Positions 1-10,893 of a DNA stretch of 64,000 nt are shown piece after piece. This DNA is from Deuterostichococcus epilithicus (taxonomy: Eukaryota; Chlorophyta; Trebouxiophyceae; Prasiolales; Stichococcaceae): assembly GCA_033439295.1 (NCBI GenBank), contig JAVTLE010000015.1, positions 1,116,001-1,180,000 of the forward strand, written 5' to 3'. The notes under the pieces are model-generated. The model ran no database searches. It saw nothing but the letters and a program-made list of their open reading frames with translations, and was not told the origin of the DNA. Position 1 is the first letter of the stretch. Every line of letters starts with the position of its first letter. Both the position numbers and the translations under genes were made by a program.

Positions 1-659
1 GCCACGGAGATGGTGGATGCCGCCGCTGCCTCCTTGTACACTGTTGCTGCTGCCGCCGGCCCCGCCGCTGCTACCGTGCCCGGCAGAGGCCTCGTGCCCG
101 AAGCTGCTGCGAGCGTTCTCGGCCGCCACGATGTCGTCGAACTGCGGAGACTTCTTCAGCGTCACACTCATCTTCGGCTTGTGTCGCGTCCTGTGAGCAA
201 CGCACAGAATGACGATCAGCGCGAGACATACCCACGGCGTCCAGAAGAAGGCTGGCGGGTCACAGAGCAGTACAACGGCAGCACAGGTTGTTTCTGAGAT
301 CCATCTCGACGCAAGCTCATATCGCCCACCTGGAGTCGGAGCTGATCTCTTCCAAGGAGGTGACCACCCGTGACTCCGTGGCCAGCTGCTTGTTTTTGAG
401 GATCTCCGCGAGCGTGACCATGGACGACATGGCGACGCCCAGCGCCGACAGCTGCACCTCGCCATGCTCCTGGAGGAACCTCTGCGGTGGGGAAGAAGGA
501 TGTGGTTGGCGTCAGTGGTCTGCTGGAGCAGGCCGTCTGAACACCGCGACGGCGATGGCACCCTGGCAACTGCGATGCCTCTGATGGCAGGCCTGAACGT
601 GCCCCACCTTTGCAAGGTTGATATAGGAGACCGGCTTCCGGCTGGAGCTGATGAGCAGC
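1..659 (-). CDS. Alba-domain DNA/RNA-binding protein (partial)
   Basis: Exons on the minus strand are 608-659, 330-481 and 1-190, the last running off the window. Together they encode a complete Alba fold: ISSSRKPVSYINLAK (beta 1, helix 1), then GEVQLSALGVAMSSMVTLAE (the conserved helix that ends in the A-E-I-L signature), then TRHKPKMSVTLKKSPQ, which matches the final strand of plant Alba proteins. The C-terminal part after the domain is Gly/Ser-rich. Alba proteins bind RNA and DNA and act in mRNA storage, RNase P/MRP and chromatin. Which of these applies here cannot be told. Introns are GT-AG and phases agree. The exon carrying the start codon lies above position 660 and I could not place it; the Alba domain itself begins in exon 608-659. 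The family call is firm, the 5 prime end is not. Confidence 0.85.
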
Positions 660-1803
660 CTGCGCAGGAAGACACGAGGCCTGTCAGATTTCCTTGTTGA
701 TCCTTCGTCGACAGCCTCAGAAAGCCTGCCGCCTGCCCGTGCCGCCTGCGCTGTGTTGAGTGGGTGCGGCATGAGCCGGCTCAGGGCGCAGAGCCACGAG
801 GAGGCGTCATTGCTGGCCTGTTGTGTGCAGCTCTGCACTCCCTCGGCAGCTGACGCAGAGGAGCCTTGGCGACAGGGAGACGAGACGATCAAGCGAAGCG
901 TGTCTCAGGCTCGATGAGCTGCTGCATCCATGCTCTTGACGTGCCCGTGGTCATTCGCCGCCTTGTCACGCACTCAGCATCGCGTTTGAGCGCGGTGTGT
1001 GCGAGCAGGTAGACCCCCGGCGTGGGCAGTCTCCAGCATTGAATGGCATCAGCGCTGCAAGGTGATGCAAGCAGCCGGCAGCTCTGCGCCGTCGCCAGCC
1101 GCGTGCTGGTGCGCCCTTTTTGTGTCCTCCAAAAGTGTAAAAGCGCAGTGGGCGTGATCGACGGAGTAGAGCCTGCCAATGTCACCCTTCAGCTCCTCCT
1201 TGCCTGATGGTTTTCAATCGACCGCAGTGCGACAGAGACGGCGCCTCGATACGCACCGGGCAGGGTGCGCCTCGTCCTCGTTCATAGCTCCAACCTAGTC
1301 CGCGACTGCCGGGAGGCCACCCCTCTGAGGCCTCCCGACAACGCTTCTGCACATTGTCCGTACCCGGCAGATCACGACGCGCGACGCTGCGTGTTTGTGG
1401 TGCACTGATCTTTCCCTGCTTATTCTTGGCCACTAGGCAATGCGGGAATGCTGAAATTCAGACCATATCATTGTAGTTTCCCATCCTTAAACCCTGAAAT
1501 CAGAGTAGAATCGCAATATGTCCGCTTGATTTCAGGGTTTAACCCAGTGTCCTAATGCCGACCTACGCAGCATAACGCGGCACCAGTTTTGCCGTTGCCT
1601 GCACGCTCGGCGTTTCCTCTGAGCATTTGAACATCGAGCAGTTTTTACGACCTGTGCACATTCCTTGCTGGTCTGCAACGCTGCTGTTGTCCTCGTCATT
1701 TGCTCAAATTGGGTGATTGCGACCCGCAGATCTCTCACCCATCGCTGGCCCTCGCCTTACTTTGTTTGGATACATCTTGAAAGGCAGTGCACCGTTACCG
1801 GCC
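660..1803. other. Divergent intergenic region
   Basis: This stretch separates the minus-strand Alba gene from the plus-strand DUF1640 gene, so it should hold both promoters and the unplaced first exon of Alba (probably between 660 and 960). It includes a perfect 16-base inverted repeat at 1487-1542. No further coding sequence was recognised in it. Confidence 0.5.
1487..1542. repeat. Perfect 16-base inverted repeat, 24-base loop
   Basis: Left arm ttaaaccctgaaatca at 1487-1502 is the exact reverse complement of 1527-1542. The 24 bases between can form the loop. The arms are AT-rich in a GC-rich genome and stand about 260 bases before the start of the DUF1640 gene. It may be the remnant of a small inverted-repeat element or a hairpin in the promoter region. 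Target-site duplications were not evident. Confidence 0.75.
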
Positions 1804-3420
1804 ATGCTGGGCCGGACGTCTGCGCTGTGCCGGCGACCAGGCGTCTGGCGCGCCTCTTTAGCGCAGCCCCACTTATTAGCAGCAGCGCAGAGCGCGTGCA
1901 GCGAACAATGGATTGAATTGGCAGCGGCGCAGTGCAGCGTGCGGCTCGCCAGCGGCGGCAGCGGTGCCCTGACGCCGTATCAGGGCAGGTCCAGCCTGAC
2001 CGCAGCGGCGAGGTCGCTGCTCGTTGACACCCTCGACATGGCACGCCCTTTCTGCGATGTGCAATGCCGAAGACGCGTGCTGCATGCACACCTGTGTGAC
2101 TGGATGATGCCAGATGTCACAGCCAACATTCAGCTCGAGGACGCTTTTCTTGCACCTCAGGTGCGGAACTTCGAAAAGGTGGGCATGACGCGGGACCAGG
2201 CGGAGAAGCTCACGGAGCATCTCACCGAGGTGCTGTGCTCCCACAAGGAGAAGCTGTCGGAGGCGTACGTCACGAAGGCACACCTGGAAAGGGTAGGGCG
2301 GACTGTTGTGCTGCAGGAATCATGAAATCCTGGTGCCAGACGCACCATCCTGTGGCGGCATGTCCCGGGACGTAGATCTGGGCGAGGTTTGGGGTGAGCG
2401 CACGTGCTGCGTTAGAGGAGCCGACCAGTCCTAGCATCACCCACAAGCATGCGCGACAGGATTGCCAGTCCATGTGCTCTGTGTGGGCCTGACAATGTGC
2501 CGACTTCACATTGACCCGCAGACGGTGCTGGAGCAAATCTCACGGGACGCAGGCTTCAAGAGCGAGGTGCTCAAGGCGCAGGACATGCACCACACCACGC
2601 TCAACAGGGAAAGCGAGCGGCTGGCCAATGACGTGGCCAAAGTGCGATCAGAGATCAGGTGCGGCGCTGCTGACTTTGACATAGTCGCATCGGCATCGAT
2701 GCACTGTTCTCTTGTGCATGTGAAGGCGGTCTGCCGCGGCGCACGGTTTCTGGGTCTGATCCGTCTTCCGGAATGATCTGGTCCAGGTACGAGGTCGAAA
2801 AGCTGACGGCGAGCCAGCGGCTGGACCTCAACCTCGAGAAGGGTCGCATGCGCGACGAGCTGCAGGTATGCACATGCATTCATGTGCAACTGGGCCCAGC
2901 ACGGAGCAGGAGCGGCAGTGTCCCAGCAAGCAGCACCGACTTGCGATCAACACCGACCGGGGTGACCGTCTACGCTGCAGGATGCTTGCTCGCTGCTGCA
3001 GGAGGTGCTTGCTGTCGAACGCACTCTCGAGGCAGCACTACAGGTCCCATGTGGCATTGCACACCGGCCACGTCGCGCTTGCACCTGGCTGCAGGCATTG
3101 CGAGACAAGAGCAACGAGCTGGAGATCAAGATCGACAAGGAGATCAACGCCCTCAAGGCCGCGGTGGAGCTGACGAAGAACGAGACCATCAAGTGCGTTT
3201 TGTGTGACCCTCATTCGACCATGTGGTTCGTTGCACTGCCTCCAAACGCTGTGGGCTGTGCGAGATGCAGCAATGCCCCCTTCTTTCCCTCCTACTGACT
3301 GCACCCGTGATGATCACGGCCTTCTCAAAGAGCGCCGTCTTTGATGCCTACAGGTACAGCCTAGGTATGATGTTTGCTCTGCTGACGGTGGGGCTGGGTG
3401 TCGTCCGCCTCATTCGATGA
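1804..3420 (+). CDS. MCUR1/CCDC90-type mitochondrial protein (DUF1640)
   Basis: Six exons: 1804-2040, 2161-2292, 2522-2658, 2787-2865, 3095-3192 and 3354-3420, 750 nt, 249 residues. The N-terminus (MLGRTSALCRRPGVW) is Arg/Ala-rich and fits a mitochondrial presequence. Residues about 76-125 give the DUF1640 head VDTLDMVRNFEKVGM with TRDQAEKL. A long coiled coil follows, with SQRLDLNLEKGRMRDEL and KIDKEINALKA, both hallmarks of the family. The last exon is a single membrane helix (SLGMMFALLTVGLGVVRLIR). Human members bind the mitochondrial calcium uniporter or act in inner-membrane assembly; the role in algae is inferred. Intron 1 (2041-2160) starts with GC: only splicing there joins VDTLDM to VRNFEK as in the family. 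The start codon is the first ATG of the frame. A leftward-facing PPR gene follows. Confidence 0.85.
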
Positions 3421-3930
3421 CTGCTGTGGCAGTCGGCGTCCACCCCGTGCAGGCCTTACAGGTGGTGCAACCCGGCTGCAGTGCGAGACAGTTTTGGTGC
3501 CCGCTACATGCGGGTGACGTTACTTTGAGGCATGTATGTGTAGGTATATACCTAGGCGGGACCATGAGCTTGAATTGCAGCAGAAACGTGTGGCTTTGCG
3601 AGAACGTCAACACATCTGGCACAGCAGATCTGGCTGCGAATTGTTCACGAAAACAGGTGGCATGTAGGTCTGTCCCATATCTTCGCACTAGGCTATCCTG
3701 TGAAGAGCTGTATGAATTTTGGGGGCCGCCAGTTAGCAGGGCACTCTGCCAGGTGCCGCCCCACAGTCGACCAGCGCACAGCCACCATTGATCCATGCAT
3801 GAGGGCTGCTTCGTCCATGCATGAGGGCTGCTGCCGGAAGGCAGTCGCTGCACAGCCTCGGAAAGCACCATCCTCAGGCTGCCCGCCCACCGCGACCGCG
3901 GCCGCCAGTCTCGTGCCGAACCCTCCCGCC
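3421..3930. other. Convergent intergenic region
   Basis: 3 prime flanks of the DUF1640 gene (+) and the PPR gene (-). It contains a 19-base direct repeat (3792-3810 and 3814-3832). I see no coding sequence and no clear polyadenylation signal. Confidence 0.5.
3792..3832. repeat. Two direct copies of a 19-base unit
   Basis: The unit tccatgcatgagggctgct occurs at 3792-3810 and again at 3814-3832, separated by three bases. It contains the palindrome atgcat. It lies about 100 bases past the PPR stop codon, probably in its 3 prime UTR. Confidence 0.8.
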
Positions 3931-6240
3931 TCATCGCAGCCCGTTGTTGGCCGCCACTATCCGCAGCCCCTCGCGCCGGAAGCGCTCCGCGAGCTGCGCC
4001 GCCTTGGCAGCCTGGCCGCCCTTGCGCAGCGCCGCCAGCAGCGAGCTGCCGGCTGAGGCATCCGGCTTGACGCCGGCCGCGCTCATGGCGCCGTGAATCC
4101 GCTCTGCATTGCGAGCGTCGCCGGCGGCCGCTGCCGCCCGCAGCGCCGCGCTGTACAGCTCCAGGTCCGGGGTGTTGCCCGCACGTGCCATCTCCTCCAG
4201 CAGCTGCCGTGCCTGCAGTCGTGGCAGGGGAGCAGGTTGGGAGGAGGATGCCATCGGGACAGCGGGTGGGGGCGCAGGGCGTCGTCAAGCAAGCAGGAAC
4301 ATGAAAAGGAGGCTGGCTGGGATCGGGGGTGACACGGGGGGTTTCTGGGCACACGACATGCCAGCAGAAATGCCAAGTGTGCTGAGGGAAGCACGGTGCA
4401 GGAGCTGCTGGCTGTCCAGGGCAGGCCCTCGATGGGGGAGGCACCTGCGTGCACAGGTAGAGCCGCCCACCTGCTTGGCGAGGCCGCCATTCTCGAAGAC
4501 GAGCATGAGGGCATTGATGACGCTGCGGGAGGGCTCCAGCTCTGCCATCTGCATTTCCAGCCACACCTCCACTGCCCGCTGCCAATCGCCCCGCTTGCCC
4601 AGCTGCACAGGGGCGACAGGGTGCTGCGGCATCACCGCCAGTCCGCACACAGCTGTCACGCTCCTGACCCTGGCCAAGCCGTCGGCAGTCCGTGTGGCAG
4701 CACTTGCGGCGCTGTGGCAGCGGACACGCCGCCAATGCGTGTGCGCGAAGGCGACACCAAGACACTTGGAAAAACGACGTCAGCACCCCCGGGGGGGGGG
4801 CAGTCTGCCCGGCAGCAGGACCCCCCGCACCACAGGGCACACACCATGCGGGTGTGGGAGGCGCAGCACCTGCTGGATGATGGAGCTGTAGTTTGCAAAG
4901 GACGCTGCAAAGCCGGCGCTGTGCATGCAGTCCAGCAGGTCCAGCGCCTTCTCCGTTTCATTGTGCCTCTCGCACGCTGCAAGGCGGGTGGGGACAACAC
5001 ACCTCGGGCAGCTGCTCTCCGAAGCTCTCCGGTGCTGGACGTGCACAATGGCAGAGTCTTTTCCCCTCGCCCGGTCTAGCAGGCAATGTGCTAGTGCACA
5101 GCGGGTCTCGCCTGTGAGGAGGTTGCTGAAGGTGATCATGTCTGCCTCCCTGCCTGCTGCCTTCATCTCCTCATACACCTGCGCAGGCGCTAGGAGCGAT
5201 GGGAGAGAGGTACGAAACCCGGCGACTCGGCAAGGTACTCTGTTCGTGTAAGAAAGGAAGTGAAGACACCTGTTCGCGGAACTGTTCTTGAATACCCGTG
5301 CTGCAAAGCATGTGATGCCGCACACCTGCAACGCCTTGTCCAGGCGGCCGCCCTTCTCACACGATGATATCAACGCCTGCGCAGAGGAAAAACATGTCAT
5401 CAGCACTCTCTGCATGAAGCGTTACACCCAAGCTAGAGAACCTGTCGAGTCGCACAACCCGGATCACTGCCTGCTGGGAGACCCGTTGCCCGATGATGTG
5501 GATGCGTCGAGGAGGGCAGTCGGCGCACCGAGTAGGTGATGGTGTTGGGCACGCACTCCGGGTCATGCTGCGCAGCTTCCTCCTGTTCCCTGAACACCTC
5601 GATCGCCTTCTCCCACTGGCTGCCCAGTGCCGAAATGAGTGCCTGCAGCACAGGCAGCAGCGTTGCATCATAGAGCGTGGCCGGTAGGCTAATTGGAGAA
5701 TTGGAGTTGCGTCGTTAATACACAGCGAACCTCCGTCAGGCATATTCCTTTTGCGTTGCAGGGACTGCCTACCGAGTATGTGATAGTGTTGGGGTGTAGG
5801 TCTGCGCGCTCCCGCAGCGCCTGCCGCACCTCCATGGCCTGCACGAGAGTGAGACGTCCCTGACACCTGAGGCCCGCCTGACAAAAGCCGCCCGCGCCCG
5901 GCAGCTGCTGGCTCGTACAGGTCATCGAGGCGCGCACCTTTTGCCAAGCCTTCGGCGTCCTGTCGCGGCTGCACAGCTGCAGGAGGGATGTGAAGCCGCG
6001 CACGCCCGGCCTGAATGGCGCCTCTGAGATGATCCGCTGCACCTCGCCTGTGCCGGCTGGGGCGTGCCACACGGCGGCCTTCAGCCCTTCCTGCAAGCGC
6101 ATGTCAGAACAGAATCATTGGGCTGGCGAGCCACACTAGGGCGCAACTTGCACTGTGCAAGCACTTGATGGGGAAGCTGCTCTCGACACGACACGACACC
6201 TGGGTGCATCCCCAGCGCGTGATGCATGAAGACGTACCAT
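3931..6240 (-). CDS. Pentatricopeptide repeat (PPR) protein, P class
   Basis: Minus-strand exons: 5938-6090, 5773-5838, 5529-5642, 5326-5376, 5112-5178, 4870-4976, 4471-4602 and 3931-4212 (stop at 3931), 324 codons in phase. They form about eight helical PPR units, recognisable as ALISALGSQWEKAIEVF, HPNTITYS, ALISSCEKGGRLDKALQ, VYEEMKAAGREADMITFSNL, SNYSS-like ends and LYSAALRAAAAAGDARNAER. PPR proteins bind single-stranded organelle RNA, one base per repeat, and guide processing, stability or translation in chloroplast or mitochondrion. No DYW or SMR tail is seen. The intron 4977-5111 has a GC donor. The 5 prime end is unsettled: an ATG at 6238-6240 stands directly against a strong GTACGT donor and would splice to 6090, but then the protein would lack a transit peptide, so a further exon up to about 6578 is likely. 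Confidence 0.8.
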
Positions 6241-6879
6241 TGTGGACGGCGCCTGGCCGGCTGGTAGCGGCTGCGGAGGGGACCACGCTCCAGAGCCTGC
6301 ACTCAGAAGGTTTCGGAACCAGGTTGCAATCCGGATCAAGCTGGGAAAACGTCACCGTATCCCGTGACTGTGTGCTCCGCGACCGACAGTCAGGAGTGCG
6401 GAGCAAGGATCGCATTTGTATGCCGAACAAGCTGATCGCGGCCCTCGCCTGATCGATAGGGCCGGTCCCCTGATGCTGCCCTGCTGCCCTGCTCTGCCCT
6501 GCTGCGGGGCCCTGCCCCAGAGGAGGATCCGCGGCGGCTGTCCGGTATGCTACCACCATCTCTGCCACCCGACGCCATGTCCAGTACCGACAGCTCTGGT
6601 GGCCGGCACTGTCAGGCGACTTTGCTACTTATTCACCGATCCGTCTTGTCGACAGCGAGGCGCCCACCGGCCGCAGTCTCCAATCTTGACCGGTGAGGGT
6701 TTGAGTTGCCGTTACTGCTGGCGCTGGCTGTGCACTTTGCACTGCCGCTTGGTTTCCACGGCATTTGCATGCACGTTCAGCGGAGCATGAGCAAATAGTA
6801 GGGTTTAGCAATCACTGTCCCCACGACCGTGGAGACGGACGAATTCCAAAGCAAAGGCGGATTGGGTGCCTCCTGTTTC
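6241..6879. other. PPR upstream region
   Basis: It lies between the last placed PPR exon and the repeat array. It may hold one more PPR 5 prime exon (an ATG at 6576-6578 opens a frame rich in Gly, Arg and Ser) and the promoter. I could not support a definite exon. The segment 6470-6520 is a short run of ccctgct repeats. Confidence 0.35.
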
Positions 6880-8830
6880 GGTGTCGGAAGACACCGAGTG
6901 CCGGGCCTGTCCTTTCTCGCCTTCTTTTCAAAGTGGGGAGCGGGGCGGCTGCTGTTTCGTTGTCAAAAGAAACCGAGCGCCGGCCCTATGCTTCCTTGTT
7001 TTTTTGTCTTAAGGGGAGCGTGGCGCCGGCTGTTTCGTCGTCAGAAGAAACCGAGCGCCGGCCCTATCCTTTCTTGTTTTTTTGTTAAACAAGACGCCGG
7101 CCCTGTACTTTCTTGCTTTCTTTTTAAAACAAGACGGCGTGCCCTATCCTTTCTCGTTTTCTTTTGAAAACAAGACGGCGAGAACTATCCTTTCTCGCTC
7201 TCTTTTAAAAACAAGACGCCGGCCCTGTACTTTCTTGCTTTCTTTTAAAAACAAGACGGCGTGCCCTATCCTTTCTCGTTTTCTTTTGAAAACAAGACGG
7301 CGAGAACTATCCTTTCTCGCTCTCTTTTAAAAACAAGACGGCGTGCCCTATCCTTTCTTGCTTTCTTTTAAAAACAAGACGGCGTGCCCTATCCTTTCTC
7401 GCTATCTTTAAAAACAAGACGCCGGCCCTGTACTTTCTTGCTTTCTTTTAAAAACAACAAGACGGCGTGCCCTATCCTTTCTCGCTTTCTTTAAAAACAA
7501 GACGCCGGCCCTGTACTTTCTTGCTTTCTTTTAAAAACAAGACGGCGTGCCCTATATTTTCTTGCTTTCTTTGTAAAAACAGGACTGCTGGCCCTATACT
7601 TTCTCGATTTCTTGCACGCCGTCTTGCTTTCTTTTAAAAACAAGACGCCGGCCCTATCGTTTCTCGCTTTTCTTTAACAAGAAAGCAAGAACCGTGTAGG
7701 GCACGGGCTTGTTTTAACAAGAAAACAAGAAGTATAGGTCACGGGCTCGCTTTACCAAGAAAGCAAGAACGTGTAGGGCACGGGCTCGTTTTACAAAGAA
7801 GACCCGCAATGCACAACGCGCTGCTTGCCCTATCCTTTCTCGCTTTCTTTTAAAAACAAGCTGCTGGCCCTATACTTTCTTGCTTTCTTTTAACAACAAG
7901 AAAGTGTGGCCCTATCCTTTCTCGCTTTCTTTCAAAAACAAGACCCCGGCCCTACACTTTCTTGCTTTCCTTTAAAAACAAGACGCCTCGGTTTATCTTT
8001 AACAAGAAATCAAGAAAGTGTAGGGCCAGCGTCTTTTTTTTCAAGAAAGCAAGAGAGTTCAGGGCTAGCAGCGTGTTGTGCGTTGCGGGTCTTCTTTGTA
8101 AAACGAGCCCGTGCCCTATACTTTCTTGCTTTCTTTTCAAAATAAGACGCCGGCCCTATCCTTTCTCGTTTTATCTTCAACAAGAAAGCAAGAACGTGTA
8201 GGGCCGGCGTCTTGTTTTAAAAAGAAAGCGAGAAAGGATAGGGCACGCCGTCCTGTTTTTTAAGAAAGCAAGAAAGTGTAGGGCCAGCAGCGTGTTGTGC
8301 ATTGCGGAGCGCCGGCCCTATCCTTTCTTGTTTTCTTTTCAAAAGGGGAGCGGGGAGCCTACTGTTTTGTTGTCAAAAGACACCGAGCGCCGGCCCTATC
8401 CTTGCTTGTTTTTTTATTAAAAAGGGAGCGGGCAAATGGCGAAAACTATCTTTTCTCGCTTTCTTTTAAAAAAGAAAGTGCACGGGCTCGTTTCAACAAG
8501 AAAGCAAGAACGTATAGGACACGGGCTCGTTTTACAAAGAAGACCCGCAATACACAACACGCTGCCGGCCCTATCCTTTCTCGGTTTCTTTCAAAAACAA
8601 GATGGCGTGCCCTATCCTTTCTCGTTTTCTTTTGAAATTGAAAACGAAGTCTTCTTTGTAAAACGAGTCCGTGCCCTATCCTTTCTCGTTTTCTTTTGAA
8701 AACAAGACGGCGAGAACTATCCTCTCTCGTGCTATTTTCAGCAAGAAATTAAGAACGTGTGGGGCACGGGCTTGTTTTACAAAGAAAGCAAGACAGGATA
8801 GGGCCGGCAGTGCATCACTCGGTTTCTTTG
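6880..8830. repeat. Satellite-like array of about 40-base units in both orientations
   Basis: The core unit, about 40-41 bases, reads roughly acaagacggcgtgccctatc followed by ctttctcgctttcttttaaa. From 7088 to about 7680 some 14 units run head to tail; three unit variants (ending gccggccctgtac, ggcgtgccctatcc and ggcgagaactatcc) repeat as a higher-order block of about 123 bases at 7090-7335. From about 7680 units appear in the opposite orientation (aagaaagcaagaacgtgtag, gggcacgggctcgttttaca) and then alternate, so long hairpins are possible. A second motif, gaagacccgcaatgcacaac, is present near 7798 and 8539 and inverted near 8073 and 8287. A longer unit with accgagcgccggccctat occurs at the left edge (6881-7080) and again near 8370. 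It sits between the PPR 5 prime end and the CDC50 3 prime end. All open frames inside are repeat translations. Confidence 0.9.
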
Positions 8831-9091
8831 GAAGCCCATAAGCGGGGGCGGTCAGGCACGACACGACTAGTCAAACCAAGGGCGGGCTGTAGAAACCACA
8901 GTTAGCGAGTCAGTCTTAGGAGCACGTTGAACAAAAATCATACGATGAATCCTGTGCCAAGAGTCGGCCACGCACCGCTCATCAAGAATGCAGCCACCTT
9001 CACACCGTGCCAGCATGCGCAACCATGTTGGCGCACAGTGCTTCTGTCTGCGAAAAGTTGAGTGGTCGCTGTGCATTTACTTCAGAGCCTT

Positions 9092-10893
9092 TCAATTGAG
9101 CTTAGCACGGTTCCAGGACAGCAACTTGGGGTCTCCCAACTTGCGCGGCCACCGCCACAGGGCGAATGCGAACAGCAGCGCGCAGGCGAAGCTGGCGGAG
9201 CCCACGACCAGGTACGCGATGCCCAGAAAGTCGTTGCGGCCGCCCAGCCAAGAGGCCGTGCTGAGCACCACCTGCAGGCACGACCCGAAAGCGACCTTCC
9301 AGCTGTAGCGCTGCCTTCGCAGCACCTTCCTGCCTCACGCTGGCAGAACTCCCGCCTGCTCTGTCGCCACAGACAATCAGAAGGTGAAGTAGCAAAGGGT
9401 CGTGCACCTTCTTCTTGCCGCCATAGCGGTAGCTGTTATACCGGTTGGCAATGTCGATGCGAATGGTTGTACCTGCCGCAATGTCCGTCTCAATGCGGCC
9501 CCACAATTTCCGGAATGCCGGAAGCGCTGCCGTCCGCATCCACACGATGAAATGCTCATCGTGCTTCACAGGTCCTGCGGATGTCCAAGGGCTCTGTCGT
9601 GTCGTGTGTTTGTACATGCTCACCCTGCTGGAGTGGGACGGTTGCCATTGAATCATTGCGCATCTGATGCCGTCAGTGCCGAAGGTGTCTCAACACAGGC
9701 CCACCTGCGATAGTGCCGCCGCCACGCGTGTCAGGATCCGCGTTGAAGTTTTCAACCAAGTACGAGCCGAACTTTTTGGTCCTGTCGCTCTTCCATGCAA
9801 TGTCGCTCTCATTGACCGGCAGCGCCACAGGCGGTGATGCCACGTCGGCTACAGTCGACACCTGCAGACGAACAGCCATGCATCATGAGCGAGCGCACCG
9901 AACTGTACCTCGTCGAGCAGTTCAAAACATCAGTCGCATCCCCCCGCACCGCAAAGGTGTCGTTGAAGTATGACCAGGCGACAAGGCCGCAAGGATTGAC
10001 TTCTGCCGAGGTGTCACCGTCCACATAGCGCTCAGGCGCGCAATCTGAAAGCGACTTGGCCTTCGCCCCTCGCAGCTGTGCGTCACTGCGGCTTTTGACA
10101 TACCTGCGGGGGTGGTTTGCAATGGCAACTTGGTGAGGCGGCAGACCGCACATGGAAACTGCCCCCCCTGCACTGCTGGCCTCTGAAGCCGCTTGCCTGC
10201 GATGGTTCTGATAGAAGTTTTCGAGCTCGTAGTAGAAGAAGATTGGCGCCTTCAGGTTCCTGGGCGCCAGAAGCTGCACCGAACAGTTGACGCCGGCGCC
10301 CCTCCGCTGCAGAAGGGCAGCATCCCTCTGTGCATCCGAAGGCCCCGCTGCCGTTGGGCCTATGCATGTGTCATCGTACCGAACAGACAGCTCCACCACC
10401 TGTGCGTGCATCGGAAGCCGCAGATATCAACTGGCTCTTCTTGGATGAAGAAGGCCGACAACTTCATGCCGCACGCAGCACAGGCGCATTTGCCGACAAC
10501 GCACCGATCTTGATGCTGTGAGGCACACCACGCCGATAGGAATGAAGACCAGGCCCACTGCGAAAAGTATTATCAGGACCTGCAGGTCCGACGTCAGCAT
10601 CAGGAGGGTCTGAAAGAGTGGGAAGTTGCTGTGCACATCATGCGTTGAGCGCACCACCGGCCGAGCTCACCCAGTTGGGCGTGAGCAGCGGACGGAACGC
10701 CGGGAGCTCCTGCTGAGTGAGCTTCGAGTCTGCAGACAATCGATGTCAGTTTTAGCATCAGTCCGGGTTTCCGTGCACCGTTGTCGCTCACACAACTCAC
10801 AGCTTGCGAACGAGACTCAGTCGCACATTTCGGCTCCCGCGTCTGCGCGTTTGCGGGTGACCGGGCGAGTTGAGGCACTCCAGTGTCTTCCAT
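9092..10893 (-). CDS. CDC50/LEM3 (ALIS-type) P4-ATPase flippase subunit
   Basis: Eight exons: 10794-10893, 10671-10729, 10505-10579, 10197-10399, 9950-10103, 9705-9861, 9408-9574 and 9092-9271; 1095 nt, 364 residues, the usual family size. Landmarks in order: [20 protein letters not shown]; first membrane helix ending [13 protein letters not shown]; lumenal [83 protein letters not shown] leading into the second helix; [18 protein letters not shown]50 proteins pair with P4-ATPases, let them leave the ER and are needed for phospholipid flipping. Conserved lumenal Cys residues and N-glycosylation-type sites (NCS, NDT) are present. The intron 10104-10196 (93 bases) begins GC and has no in-frame stop; removing it restores NHRRYV exactly. 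Exon 1 and its donor are the least certain part. Confidence 0.92.

Noticed and set aside
3410-4840. 476-codon minus-strand open frame
   Set aside because: It overlaps the PPR exons in another frame and is Arg/Pro/Gly-rich shadow coding of GC-rich sequence.
7082-8699. Series of open frames with repeated FLAFF, FLVFF and KTRRR residues
   Set aside because: They are translations of the 40-base repeat in every frame and both strands, with no splice or start context.
6880-8830. CRISPR-like array
   Set aside because: Units are contiguous and diverged, without unique spacers of constant size, some are inverted, and the genome is eukaryotic.
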